Below, piece by piece: positions 45,913-54,094 of a DNA stretch of 64,000 bases. The stretch's first letter is position 1. Each line of letters opens with the position of its first letter. Made by a program: the position numbers and the translations under genes. The DNA lies in the NCBI GenBank assembly GCA_021201665.1, contig JAJQEO010000119.1, forward strand, positions 1 through 64,000, written 5' to 3'. A model generated the notes under the pieces. That model was not told where the DNA came from. It did not search any database and worked only from the letters and a program-made list of their open reading frames with translations. The DNA comes from Lachnospiraceae bacterium (GTDB taxonomy: Bacteria > Bacillota > Clostridia > Lachnospirales > Lachnospiraceae).

Positions 45913-46824
45913 GTGCAAAAAAAGAATGTCCATATTGGTTCTCTCACTCTCGGGGATGGGATTCCGAAAATCTGTGTGCCGCTCACGGCCAGGAATTTTG
46001 CGCAGATGGAGAGCCAGCTTGATAGCATCCGCATGGCACCCTGCGATATGATCGAGCTGCGTGCCGACTACTATGAAGGAGACCCGATAGAAGAGCTGGC
46101 AGCTGTCCGTGAAAGGATGCCGGGTAAGCCCATTCTCTTTACCTTCCGCACAAAGGAAGAAGGGGGGGAGTGTGCGATTTCCCGCAAGGAGTATGCCCTC
46201 CTGAATCTGCGCGCGGCCGGTCTGCCGGAAGCCACAGGTACGCCGGAAGCCACAGGTACGCCAGAAACCACAGGTACGCCGGAAGCCACCGGTCTGACGG
46301 AAACCACAGGTGCGCCGGAAACCATCGGTCTGCCGGAAACCATCGGTCTGCCGGAAATCGCAGCTACTCCGGAGGCGCACCGAGAAGCAGGTACGGTACA
46401 TGCTGATTTGATTGATCTTGAAGTGAACAGAGGAGAAGAGTTTGTCCGCGATCTCGGAGCCCGGCTGCAAAGCGGGGGTGTGAAGACAGTCGTTTCCTAT
46501 CATGATTTTGAGCGCACGCCTGATGAAGAATTTCTGGTTCAGCTGCTTTGTCGGATACAGTCCCTGGGGGCGGATATTACAAAGGCAGCCCTGATGCCGC
46601 GTACAGAGCGGGACGTGCTGACCCTGCTGTCAGCGGCTGTGACGATGAAGGAGCAATTTGCAGACCGCCCTTATATTGTGATGTCCATGGGCCGATTAGG
46701 CTCTATCAGCCGCCTGGCAGGCCGCCTGACAGGATCTGCTGTGACATTCGCCGCGGCTGGAGCCATATCCGCACCCGGTCAGATGGATGCTGATTTTGTG
46801 GCGCATGCGCTGGAGCTTTTGTGA
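45913..46824 (+). CDS. aroD: Type I 3-dehydroquinate dehydratase with tandem-repeat insert
   Basis: Schiff-base-forming dehydratase of the shikimate pathway. Catalytic residues are visible: Glu in MIELRADYYEG (about residue 49), His in VVSYHDFERTP (about 198) and the Schiff-base Lys in ADITKAALMP (about 225). Residues 103-156 are nine hexapeptide units of GTPEAT/GLPETI type, encoded by an 18-bp minisatellite, placed between the ISRKEYALLNL helix and the LIDLEV strand. Removing them leaves about 249 residues, the usual family size. GTG start after AAAGGAG. Confidence 0.93.
   Translation: MQKKNVHIGSLTLGDGIPKICVPLTARNFAQMESQLDSIRMAPCDMIELRADYYEGDPIEELAAVRERMPGKPILFTFRTKEEGGECAISRKEYALLNLRAAGLPEATGTPEATGTPETTGTPEATGLTETTGAPETIGLPETIGLPEIAATPEAHREAGTVHADLIDLEVNRGEEFVRDLGARLQSGGVKTVVSYHDFERTPDEEFLVQLLCRIQSLGADITKAALMPRTERDVLTLLSAAVTMKEQFADRPYIVMSMGRLGSISRLAGRLTGSAVTFAAAGAISAPGQMDADFVAHALELL
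46219..46380 (+). repeat. 18-bp coding minisatellite inside aroD
   Basis: Nine consecutive 18-bp units of the form GGT-(ACG/CTG)-CCG-GAA-(GCC/ACC)-(ACA/ATC), the last degenerate. The unit is a multiple of three, so copy changes keep frame. The peptide (Gly-x-Pro-Glu-x-x) is likely an unstructured surface loop. Confidence 0.92.
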
Positions 46825-46901
46825 TTGTATGATTATTCGGGACAGCATTTTGCACCTGCTGTGCGGCACGTAGGAATATGTAAATGCGAAGGTCCTGAAT
46901 G

Positions 46902-46973
46902 GTTAGGCACTTAAAAACGATTTTTTCGCAAAATGGCAAAATTTTGGTTCCGGCTTATCCGGGTTAGGTAATT
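46902..46973 (+). repeat. ~70-bp dispersed element, copy B (upstream of spoIIGA)
   Basis: Near-identical to the reverse complement of 29424-29492 (see there). It ends directly at the first Spo0A-like box of the spoIIG promoter. Confidence 0.8.
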
Positions 46974-47057
46974 GTCTAATTGTCGAAAAAACTCGATGAA
47001 AAAGAGGAATCAGGTTCCTGATTTTGACAAAAAAGGATGTCCCCTGTGGAGTATACT
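46973..47057 (+). promoter_or_regulatory. spoIIG promoter with Spo0A boxes and 22-bp spacer
   Basis: Consensus -35 TTGACA (47024-47029) and -10 TATACT (47052-47057) are 22 bases apart, the same unusual spacing as in the Spo0A-activated B. subtilis spoIIG promoter. Box TGTCGAA (46981-46987) matches the 0A-box consensus, TGTCTAA (46973-46979) is one base off, and the -35 lies within TTTGACAAA, whose reverse strand reads TGTCAAA, another near-box. Confidence 0.85.
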
Positions 47058-47088
47058 GGCAACAGATACGGCCACAGGGGATTTTTTT
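47041..47088 (+). terminator. Terminator hairpin straddling the spoIIG promoter
   Basis: CCCCTGTGG (47041-47049) and CCACAGGGG (47072-47080) form a perfect 9-bp stem followed by ATTTTTTT. The -10 and the predicted start (about 47064) lie in the loop, and the right arm contains AGGGGA, the spoIIGA ribosome binding site. Only read-through RNA from upstream can form the hairpin; RNA started at the spoIIG promoter lacks the left arm. Confidence 0.8.
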
Positions 47089-47090
47089 GA

Positions 47091-47870
47091 ATGGATTATG
47101 AGTTTTACATAGACCAGTTTTTCGTGGAACAACTCATAAGCGGATATTTGCTGCTTTTAGCAGCGGGGATCCTGTGCGGAATTACTCCGGATCGGCGCCG
47201 CCTGTTGTCTGGAGCCGTGATAAATGCGGGTTTTGCGGTTGGCTTTGTCATTTTTGGAAGCCCGTTAATCCTCCTGTCGGGGTTTATTGTCTCCGCGGCG
47301 GTTTCCTTCTGGAAATGGGGCTTTCGAAAGGAATGGAGGTACAACCGGGACATCACAGCTGGCCTGCTTGCCGCAACAATCTGCTTCGGAGGCATGCTAA
47401 GCGCATTGACTGCGATATTGCCGCTGCCGGTTTTTGCTCTGCTGGTACCGGCTCTGGAGCTGCTTCGCCTGCTTGCCCGTATGTTGAGGCAACGGATGCG
47501 GCAGGAGGAGACGGCAGCTATTGTTACGCTTTCTCTCAACGGAAAGAGCCTGAAGTTGAAAGGTCTTCTGGATACGGGCAACCAGCTCAGGGAACCGCTG
47601 ACTGCCTCTCCGGCCAGTATTGTGCAAAGGAAATCACTGGAACCATTACTGGACGGAGATTGGGCGGAGCAGAAAGGATTTTTCCTGATCCCTTATCACA
47701 GTCTGGGTACGGAAGAAGGATGGATGCAGGGAACCTGTATTGATGAGATGCATGTGGCGACGCAGCGGGGCTGTAAAACGGTCAAAAAGCCATTGATTGC
47801 CCTTTATGATAAAAATGTCAGTTCCAGACGGGAATATCAGATCATATTGCATCCGGAGCATGCACCATAG
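47091..47870 (+). CDS. spoIIGA: Sporulation sigma-E processing peptidase SpoIIGA
   Basis: Septal membrane aspartyl protease that cleaves pro-sigma-E in the mother cell. Four to five hydrophobic segments fill residues 10-125, followed by a cytoplasmic protease half with the catalytic KGLLDTGNQLREPLT (Asp about 161). The 259 residues are slightly short of the B. subtilis protein. AGGGGA eight bases before ATG. It precedes sigE by 111 bases in the classical spoIIG order. Confidence 0.92.
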   Translation: MDYEFYIDQFFVEQLISGYLLLLAAGILCGITPDRRRLLSGAVINAGFAVGFVIFGSPLILLSGFIVSAAVSFWKWGFRKEWRYNRDITAGLLAATICFGGMLSALTAILPLPVFALLVPALELLRLLARMLRQRMRQEETAAIVTLSLNGKSLKLKGLLDTGNQLREPLTASPASIVQRKSLEPLLDGDWAEQKGFFLIPYHSLGTEEGWMQGTCIDEMHVATQRGCKTVKKPLIALYDKNVSSRREYQIILHPEHAP

Positions 47871-47981
47871 CGCGCAATCTGCTTACCCGGGACTGGCATT
47901 GATGCTGCCGCAGCTTTTCGGATCGTACCCTTTAGCCGGATCATTGATCAATCAAGAACAAGGACAGAAAGGAAACCTCTT

Positions 47982-48722
47982 ATGATTGTAAAAGTAGCAG
48001 TTCCGCATCGGTTTCAAATTAAAATGGCGGCCGGATTGGGCCAGGTACTGTTTGCGCACCCCAACGACAGCCATTACATCGGGGGGACAGAGGTGCTTCC
48101 CCCGCCTCTGACAGCGGAGGAGGAGAAGGAATTGTTATCGGTCTTTGGAAAAGAAGGAGATTCCAGGGCGAGAAAAAAACTGATCGAGCATAATCTGAGA
48201 CTCGTAGTATACATAGCGAAAAAATTTGATAATACGGGAGTCGGCACCGAGGATCTGATATCAATAGGAACCATTGGACTGATCAAGGGGATCAATACGT
48301 TTAACCCGGAGAAGAACATAAAATTGGCGACCTATGCGTCACGCTGTATTGAAAACGAAATCCTGATGTACCTGCGCAGGAATAGTAAGACCCGACAGGA
48401 GGTGTCCATCGAGGAACCTCTGAAAATGGACTGGGATGGAAATGAGCTGCTGCTCTCCGATATTCTGGGAACCGATGAGGACGTGATTTTTCACGACATG
48501 GAGACGGAAGCGGAATACAAGGTTCTCAAAAGAGCGATCAGCCACCTCACAGGAAGAGAGCAGACAATCGTGAAGCTTCGCTTCGGAATCGACACCAGGG
48601 ACGGAGAAGAAAAGACGCAGAAGGAGGTTGCGGATCTGCTGGGAATCTCTCAATCGTATATTTCGAGACTTGAGAAACGCATCATCCGGCGGCTGCGGAT
48701 GGAGATGGTCCGCTGTCTGTAG
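47982..48722 (+). CDS. sigE: Sporulation sigma factor sigma-E (pro-form)
   Basis: Early mother-cell sigma factor. Region 2 is nearly diagnostic: [33 protein letters not shown] and [21 protein letters not shown]; region 4 has [30 protein letters not shown]. About 30 N-terminal residues ([16 protein letters not shown]) form the pro-sequence removed by SpoIIGA. AAAGGAAA before ATG. The last codons lie in a DNA segment that is tandemly duplicated just after the stop, so the Met-Glu-Met-Val-Arg-Cys-Leu end may be a recent change. Confidence 0.96.
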   Translation: MIVKVAVPHRFQIKMAAGLGQVLFAHPNDSHYIGGTEVLPPPLTAEEEKELLSVFGKEGDSRARKKLIEHNLRLVVYIAKKFDNTGVGTEDLISIGTIGLIKGINTFNPEKNIKLATYASRCIENEILMYLRRNSKTRQEVSIEEPLKMDWDGNELLLSDILGTDEDVIFHDMETEAEYKVLKRAISHLTGREQTIVKLRFGIDTRDGEEKTQKEVADLLGISQSYISRLEKRIIRRLRMEMVRCL

Positions 48723-48766
48723 AAACGCATCCGGCGGCTGCGGATGCATATGGTCCGCTGCCGTCA
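48674..48766 (+). repeat. Tandem duplication of the sigE 3' end
   Basis: The 48 bases at 48674-48721 (starting GAAACGCATCATCCGGCGG) recur at 48722-48766 with one 3-base deletion and a few changes, and GAAACG begins a third copy. The first copy encodes the sigE C-terminus; the second is untranslated. Confidence 0.88.
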
Positions 48767-48781
48767 GAAACGTTATCCTTT

Positions 48782-49561
48782 TTATCCATTCAGATAGTTC
48801 CGCATGGACTTTAATGCATTTTTTTCCAGACGGCTGACCTGTGCCTGGGAAATCCCCAGCTCGGCAGCGACTTCCATCTGTGTGCGCCCGTCGTAGAACC
48901 GCATTTCAATGATATGCTTTTCACGGTCAGAAAGGCGGTTCATCGCCTCCTGTAAGGAAATTGATTCAACCCAGTTTTCCTCCCGGTTTTTCCGATCGCT
49001 GATCTGATCCATGACATAGAGGGTATCGCCTCCCTCCGAATAGACTGGGTCGTACAGGCTCACCGGGCTCTGGATAGCGTCAAGCGCATTGACAATCTCC
49101 TCCTTCGGGATACCGATCTCCTGGGCGATCTCGTTTACGGTCGGCTCTTTCTGATTCTTTTTTGTATAGTTTTCTTTTGCGTAAATTGCCTTGTAGGCGG
49201 TATCTCTCAGGGAACGGCTGACACGGATGGAATTGTTGTCACGCAAAAAACGCCGGATCTCTCCGACAATCATCGGAACCGCGTAGGTGGAAAAACGGAC
49301 ATTCAGACTCGTGTCAAAATTGTCAATGGCCTTCATCAGGCCGATACAGCCGATCTGAAACAAATCATCCACATTTTCACTGCTGTTCGGGAAACGCTTT
49401 ATCACACTTAAGACCAGCCGCAGATTCCCCTTGATATACAGCTCACGAGCTTCTTCATCCCCCTTTTGTATCCTTTCAAAGAGAAAATCCTTTTCCTCAT
49501 TCGTCAGAACCGGAAGCTTTGATGTATTGACGCCGCAGATTTCTACCTTTGTAAATGCCAT
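48782..49561 (-). CDS. sigG: Sporulation sigma factor sigma-G
   Basis: Late forespore sigma factor. Hallmarks: KVEICGVNTSKLPVLTNEE at the N-terminus, NLRLVLSVIKRF, VDDLFQIGCIGLMKAIDNFD, FSTYAVPMIVGEIRRFLRDNN and GRTQMEVAAELGISQAQVSRLEK. 259 residues from MAFTKVEICG; the ATG nine bases earlier touches GGGAGG and is too close to be used. It is convergent with sigE instead of downstream in the same direction as in B. subtilis, so spoIIG read-through cannot make sense sigG mRNA. Confidence 0.96.
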   Translation of the reverse strand: MAFTKVEICGVNTSKLPVLTNEEKDFLFERIQKGDEEARELYIKGNLRLVLSVIKRFPNSSENVDDLFQIGCIGLMKAIDNFDTSLNVRFSTYAVPMIVGEIRRFLRDNNSIRVSRSLRDTAYKAIYAKENYTKKNQKEPTVNEIAQEIGIPKEEIVNALDAIQSPVSLYDPVYSEGGDTLYVMDQISDRKNREENWVESISLQEAMNRLSDREKHIIEMRFYDGRTQMEVAAELGISQAQVSRLEKNALKSMRNYLNG

Positions 49562-49807
49562 GTGAATCATCCTCCCAAAAGTTCGGATACAGTCTGATTA
49601 AGACGAAAGCGGGACCTCTTTTTTCATCCCTGATAACATGATTCACTTTTTGCGGTCTGGTTATTCGTTTTTGAAAAAAATAAAAAAAATTTACAGCCTT
49701 GACTTATCGGCGGATATTTGTTTTCCCGGATAACTCCAATTTTAGAGTGGCAGTATATGGCAGCTTTGCGGCACACTTCTTTTCGGAAACCTGTAAGCAT
49801 TGCGTGG

Positions 49808-50098
49808 TCATTCACATTTCCTGCGGACACCTTCTTCATCTACATCCACAAGAATGATATCCGCGCCTGTCCGCACGATGCATTTCCATGGAATCACATA
49901 TTCATATTCCCTTCCCAGAAACCAGCACAGCCTTCCGGCTCCCGGTACGATCAGCGATAAAATGCAGCCGGTCTGAGGGTCAATCTCCAGATCGCTGGCA
50001 CAGCCAAGCGTCCGGCAGGTACGGATGTTGATCAATTCCTTTTGACGGAGCATGCAGAAACGGAGCGGAGTACAGATGGGAGGCAGCGAGTCTTTCAT
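49808..50098 (-). CDS. ylmC: YlmC/YmxH-family PRC-barrel sporulation protein
   Basis: A 96-residue PRC-barrel-like protein: ELINIRTCRTLGCASDLEIDPQTGCILSLIVPG followed by EYEYVIPWKCIVRTGADIILVD matches the YlmC/YmxH family, which is common next to sporulation loci in clostridia; its role is unknown. The start with a 15-residue extension (MKDSLPPICTP) is preferred because AAGGAG lies just upstream; the inner Met lacks a ribosome binding site. It may share transcription with sigG, 246 bases downstream. Confidence 0.82.
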   Translation of the reverse strand: MKDSLPPICTPLRFCMLRQKELINIRTCRTLGCASDLEIDPQTGCILSLIVPGAGRLCWFLGREYEYVIPWKCIVRTGADIILVDVDEEGVRRKCE

Positions 50099-50213
50099 GA
50101 TGGTGCTCCTTTTTTAATAAGATATGCCCAACGTCGCCGCTTTGCCCCGGTTGGTGCCTGTCTTTTTATCCTGCTGCGGGATTGTTTTACAAAAATCTTA
50201 AGAAAAGTTTACA

Positions 50214-50242
50214 GTGACAAAGGGACAATATGATATTATACT
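50214..50242 (+). promoter_or_regulatory. Promoter for the exported protein gene
   Basis: GTGACA (50214-50219), 17 bases, TATACT (50237-50242). An overlapping alternative is TTTACA at 50208 with TGATAT at 50231. Confidence 0.5.
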
Positions 50243-50299
50243 GAAAGCAGGAAAAACGCGGACGCACGATTTAACTGTGTCTGCTGCAAGGAGGCCGGA

Positions 50300-50989
50300 A
50301 TGAAAAAGAACCAGTTTGCAAAGATAAAAGACATTGCGGCAGGTGCTGTACTTAGCCTGCTCGTACTTGTCTGTATGTGCCGGTATGGAGAGATCATGGT
50401 ATTAGCGGAGAGTCTTGAAGAGAGCGCTGTTTCACAGGAGGCGGAGCTGACTGCCCCGGACGGGCAGGATACAGGCGCGGCGGACACCGCGCAGGATGCT
50501 GCCGGAGCCACGCTGACAGATGGGATCGCGCTCTCGGACGCTCCGGGGAGCTATACGATGGAGGAAGGGTGGACACTTGACGAGACGCAAAGCTCAGATA
50601 CCGTATCTGTATATAAAAAGGAAGGCAGTGCGGATGTAATGGAGACCTCCACGATATCCTGCAGTTATATGGAAACCAATTACTCCGTGCAGGAGTACGA
50701 GCAGCTGCGCGACATGCTTACGAACAATCTTCTCTACAGCAATGTGGACGCGCAGATCAGTACCAGCGCAGTCTACACTCTGGCTAAGGATTATCTCTAT
50801 ATTATCCTGGTGGATGATTCTTCGGAGGACTATCGTGACATCTATAACTACGTGGTAGGGGATTATCGGTGCTTCTGCGTGCAGGTAAAAGAGTACCGCG
50901 CGGAAGCAGAGCTGGCCAGCTCGCAGGATTTGCAGACACCGCAGGAAGCGGGACAGAGCGTGGCGGAAGGATTTGAGTGGACAGACTGA
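50300..50989 (+). CDS. Secreted hypothetical protein
   Basis: A 229-residue protein with a signal peptide (MKKNQFAKIKDIAAGAVLSL through VLAES; probable cleavage after LAES or nearby). A low-complexity Ala/Glu/Asp/Thr region (about 40-80) precedes a compact domain (about 85-215) with TLDETQSSDTVSVYKKEG and a DYLYIILVDDSSEDYRDIYNYVVGDYRCFCVQVKEYR core. I do not recognise the family. AAGGAGG precedes the ATG. A hairpin GATGCTGC/GCAGCAGCATC lies just after the stop. Confidence 0.8.
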   Translation: MKKNQFAKIKDIAAGAVLSLLVLVCMCRYGEIMVLAESLEESAVSQEAELTAPDGQDTGAADTAQDAAGATLTDGIALSDAPGSYTMEEGWTLDETQSSDTVSVYKKEGSADVMETSTISCSYMETNYSVQEYEQLRDMLTNNLLYSNVDAQISTSAVYTLAKDYLYIILVDDSSEDYRDIYNYVVGDYRCFCVQVKEYRAEAELASSQDLQTPQEAGQSVAEGFEWTD

Positions 50990-51120
50990 TGAGAGACGGT
51001 GTGTGATGCTGCCGCAGGATGGATTCCGCAGCAGCATCAATCATTCCCACGAAGATTTTTATCTTCTGAATCAGGCGGATATGACATTCTTAAATGCGAA
51101 TCAGAATCAATTCTACATTT

Positions 51121-53556
51121 TTACCCCATCACCGCAGTCACATCGTAATGGATCTTGCCTTCCTCGAACGGAACCACATTGCCGGAAATTTCTTTCCCGT
51201 CTACAATGAGCTTCGCGATGCCCTTCTGGACATTGTCCGGGTTTTGCACGGAGATGTCGTAGGTCGCGCCGCGGAAGCTTCTGCTGATGGTGAAATCACC
51301 GAAGTCTTCCGGTACGCACGGATCGATGCCGAGTCCGTCGAACTGCGGCTGGATGCCGAGGATGGCCTGTGATACATCCACGAATGTCCAGGCTGCAGTA
51401 CCGGTCAGCCAGCTGTTTTTCGCTTCGCCGTGACGTGCCGCGTCGGCGCCTGCGACCATCTGAGAGTACACATACGGCTCGGTGCGGTGGATCTCGCTGA
51501 TGTCTTCGATGTAGGCCGGGCAGGTCTTGCGGTAAATTTCAAACGCGCGGTTGCCGCGTCCAACCACGGTCTCCGCGATGGATACCCACGGATTGTTGTG
51601 ACAGAAGATACCGGCGTTCTCCTTGTATCCGGGCGGGTAGGAGGAAACCTCGCCGAGGTTCAGGTAATATTTTGTATAGGCAGGCTGCAGGAGCATGATG
51701 CCATATTTGGTGTCCAGTTTTTCTTTGACGGAATCAAGCGCCTGTACGGCCTGGCCGCTCTCTACACCGATGCCGGCCATGACACAGAAGCCCTGCGGCT
51801 CAATGTAGATCTGGCCTTCCTCACATTCTTTGGAGCCGACCTTGTTGGAATTGGCGTCGTATGCGCGGACGAACCACTCACCGTCCCAGCCGGCGTCAAG
51901 CACGGCGTCGGTCATCGCCTGCACTTCCTTTTCTGCGGCAGCAGCCAGATCCTCCCTGCCCACGCGGCGGCAGAGTTCCGCGTACTCCCGGCCGTATTTC
52001 ACAAACATACCGGCGATAAATACGGACTCGGCTACCGGACCCTCGGACGGTCCGGTTGTCTGGAAGGATTCGCCGGGCGTGTCGGAGAAGCAGTTCAGGT
52101 TCAGGCAGTCATTCCAGTCCGCGCGGCCGATGAGCGGCAGATTGTGCGGACCCTTGTGCGTCACGATATAGTTGAACGAGCGGGTCAGATGCTCAAAGAG
52201 CGGTACGGCCGTCGACTCATCATTGTCAAACGGAACCATCTCGTCGAGGATGGAGAAATCGCCGCTTTCCTTTATGTAGGCGGAGGTACCGGCGATCAGC
52301 CAGAGCGGGTCATCGTTGAAGCCGCTGCCGATGTCCATGTTGCCCTTCTTGGTCAGCGGCTGGTACTGATGGTACGCGCTGCCGTCCGCAAACTGTGTGG
52401 AGGCAATATCGATGATACGTTCCCGCGCGCGCTCCGGGATCAGATGCACGAAGCCGAGCAGATCCTGGCAGGAATCACGGAAGCCCATGCCGCGGCCCGT
52501 GCCGGACTCGTAGTAGGAAGCCGAGCGGGACATATTGAAGGTCACCATGCACTGGTACTGGTTCCAGATGTTGACCATGCGATTCACCTTTTCATCCTGA
52601 GACTCTACATGGTATTTCGCCAACAGGCCTTCCCAGTAGGCATTCAGTTCCGCGAAGGAATCGTCCACCTTTTCTTTTGTGTCAAAGCGGGAGAGAAGCG
52701 CTTTTGCCGGAGTCTTGTTGATGACGCCCGGTGCTTCCCATTTTTCTTCGTTCGGAAGCTCCGCGTAGCCAAGGACGAAGACCAGGTTTTTCTCCTCGCC
52801 CGGGGCAAGCGTTACATCAATCTGATGCGCCGCAATCGGATACCATCCGCTGGCAACGGAGTTTTCACACACACCGTTTTCCACAGCGGCCGGATTGGAG
52901 GCGTCGCGGTACGCGCCGATGAAGCTGTCACGGCTGGTGTCAAACGAAGCGACAGGAGCATTTACTGCGGAATACGCATAATGGTTGCGGCGCTCGCGGT
53001 ACTCGGTCTTGTGGTAGATCACAGAGTCTACGATCTCGACCTCGCCGGTGCTTAAGTTTCTCTGATAGTTGGTCATGTCGTCGACCGCATTCCAGAGACA
53101 GAATTCGATATAGGAAAAGACCTTCAGAGTCTTTGTCTCGTTGGAAGTATTTTTCAGGGTGAGAGAATTGATCTCGCAGGAAGCGTCCATCGGCACGAAG
53201 GCGAGCAGATCCGCGCTGATGCCATTCTTTGAGGAAAGAAAACGGCTGTAGCCGATGCCGTGGCGGCATTCATAAGTATCCAGATCGGTCTGCGTCGGCT
53301 TCCATCCCGGATTCCAGACGGAGTCTCCGTCCTTGATGTAATAATATTTGCCGTTCGTGTCATAGGGAAGATCGTTGTAGCGGTAGCGCGTGATGCGCAG
53401 GAGCTTCGCGTCCTTAAAGAAGCTGTAGCCGCCGCAGGTGTTGGACACCAGGGAAAAGAAATCATTGCAGCCCAGATAATTGATCCAGGGCAGCGGAGTT
53501 TTTGGCGTGGTGATGACATACTCTCGGCTGGCATCATCAAAATAACCGAATTTCAT
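51121..53556 (-). CDS. cbp: Cellobiose phosphorylase (GH94)
   Basis: Inverting phosphorolysis of cellobiose to glucose-1-phosphate and glucose, saving ATP in cellulose or beta-glucan use. The 811 residues follow, from memory, clostridial cellobiose phosphorylase nearly end to end: [16 protein letters not shown] opening, [59 protein letters not shown] (catalytic Asp region, about 480) and [18 protein letters not shown]. No signal peptide, so it is cytoplasmic. AAAGGAGAG precedes the ATG. No sugar transporter is next to it. Cre-like sites flank the promoter. Confidence 0.95.
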   Translation of the reverse strand: MKFGYFDDASREYVITTPKTPLPWINYLGCNDFFSLVSNTCGGYSFFKDAKLLRITRYRYNDLPYDTNGKYYYIKDGDSVWNPGWKPTQTDLDTYECRHGIGYSRFLSSKNGISADLLAFVPMDASCEINSLTLKNTSNETKTLKVFSYIEFCLWNAVDDMTNYQRNLSTGEVEIVDSVIYHKTEYRERRNHYAYSAVNAPVASFDTSRDSFIGAYRDASNPAAVENGVCENSVASGWYPIAAHQIDVTLAPGEEKNLVFVLGYAELPNEEKWEAPGVINKTPAKALLSRFDTKEKVDDSFAELNAYWEGLLAKYHVESQDEKVNRMVNIWNQYQCMVTFNMSRSASYYESGTGRGMGFRDSCQDLLGFVHLIPERARERIIDIASTQFADGSAYHQYQPLTKKGNMDIGSGFNDDPLWLIAGTSAYIKESGDFSILDEMVPFDNDESTAVPLFEHLTRSFNYIVTHKGPHNLPLIGRADWNDCLNLNCFSDTPGESFQTTGPSEGPVAESVFIAGMFVKYGREYAELCRRVGREDLAAAAEKEVQAMTDAVLDAGWDGEWFVRAYDANSNKVGSKECEEGQIYIEPQGFCVMAGIGVESGQAVQALDSVKEKLDTKYGIMLLQPAYTKYYLNLGEVSSYPPGYKENAGIFCHNNPWVSIAETVVGRGNRAFEIYRKTCPAYIEDISEIHRTEPYVYSQMVAGADAARHGEAKNSWLTGTAAWTFVDVSQAILGIQPQFDGLGIDPCVPEDFGDFTISRSFRGATYDISVQNPDNVQKGIAKLIVDGKEISGNVVPFEEGKIHYDVTAVMG

Positions 53557-53584
53557 TTTACTCTCTCTCCTTTATTTGTTATAG

Positions 53585-53663
53585 TGAAAACGATTAAGTA
53601 AGACCCCGATACAGAAGCGTCTGAAATCAAAATCAGTATAATCTATATTTCCTGGAAAAGCAA
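53585..53663 (-). promoter_or_regulatory. cbp promoter with cre-like operator
   Basis: On the minus strand TTGCTT (53658-53663), 17 bases, TATACT (53635-53640). About 30 bases into the transcript lies TGAAAACGATTAAG (53585-53598), matching the CcpA cre consensus TGWAANCGNTNWCA at its first 12 positions. The 13-mer GAAAACGATTAAG recurs at 53824-53836. Confidence 0.65.
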
Positions 53664-53823
53664 CCATTATTTTGAAGAGAACATGCGGAATTTGCAAAGA
53701 AATCGCTGAGAATGGCGCGAAGAGAACGAAAAACTTTATGGAAATTAAATGAAAAATGGGTGATTAATATAGAAAATATATTGGAATATGGAGAAAAAAG
53801 ACAGTTAAGAGAGGGACAAAAAC

Positions 53824-53837
53824 GAAAACGATTAAGG
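53824..53837. promoter_or_regulatory. Second cre/LacI-like site upstream of cbp
   Basis: GAAAACGATTAAGG is identical over 13 bases to the site at 53586-53598 in the same orientation, 238 bases apart, upstream of the cbp promoter. Confidence 0.5.
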
Positions 53838-53879
53838 AACAAGCAGCAAAGGTAAAATTCGGAGAGGGAAATGACACAG

Positions 53880-54060
53880 CTGATAATGGTTAGTGGGCAA
53901 GTGGATAGTGGCAGGGAATAGTGAGTAGTGGGTAGTGAGTAGTGGGCAGTAGGCGGCGAGCAGGAAGATTACTGCCTGTGAACCCCTCTGCACGCTGATA
54001 TCTGCGCACTAATCACTAACCACTGCCCACTGCCCGCTAACTGTTAACTATCATTTGCTG
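53880..54060. repeat. AGTGGGCAGT-type repeats with inverted complement
   Basis: Left part: repeated GTGGGCAAGTGGATAGTGG and AGTGAGTAGTGGG units (53890-53950). Right part: the complementary pattern CTAATCACTAACCACTGCCC (about 54007-54045). The two halves could fold into a long imperfect hairpin between the convergent-side ends of the ABC operon and the cbp promoter. It is related to 36160-36228. With the two cre-like sites this accounts for the 538-base gap. Confidence 0.75.
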
Positions 54061-54094
54061 TCATTAACTACGAATGACCTCTAACTGCTAATCA

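Noticed and set aside
51430-53055. 541-codon open frame on the plus strand opposite cellobiose phosphorylase
   Set aside because: It is fully antisense to a clear GH94 gene, lacks a ribosome binding site and shows no family motif; GC-rich third positions make long antisense frames common here.
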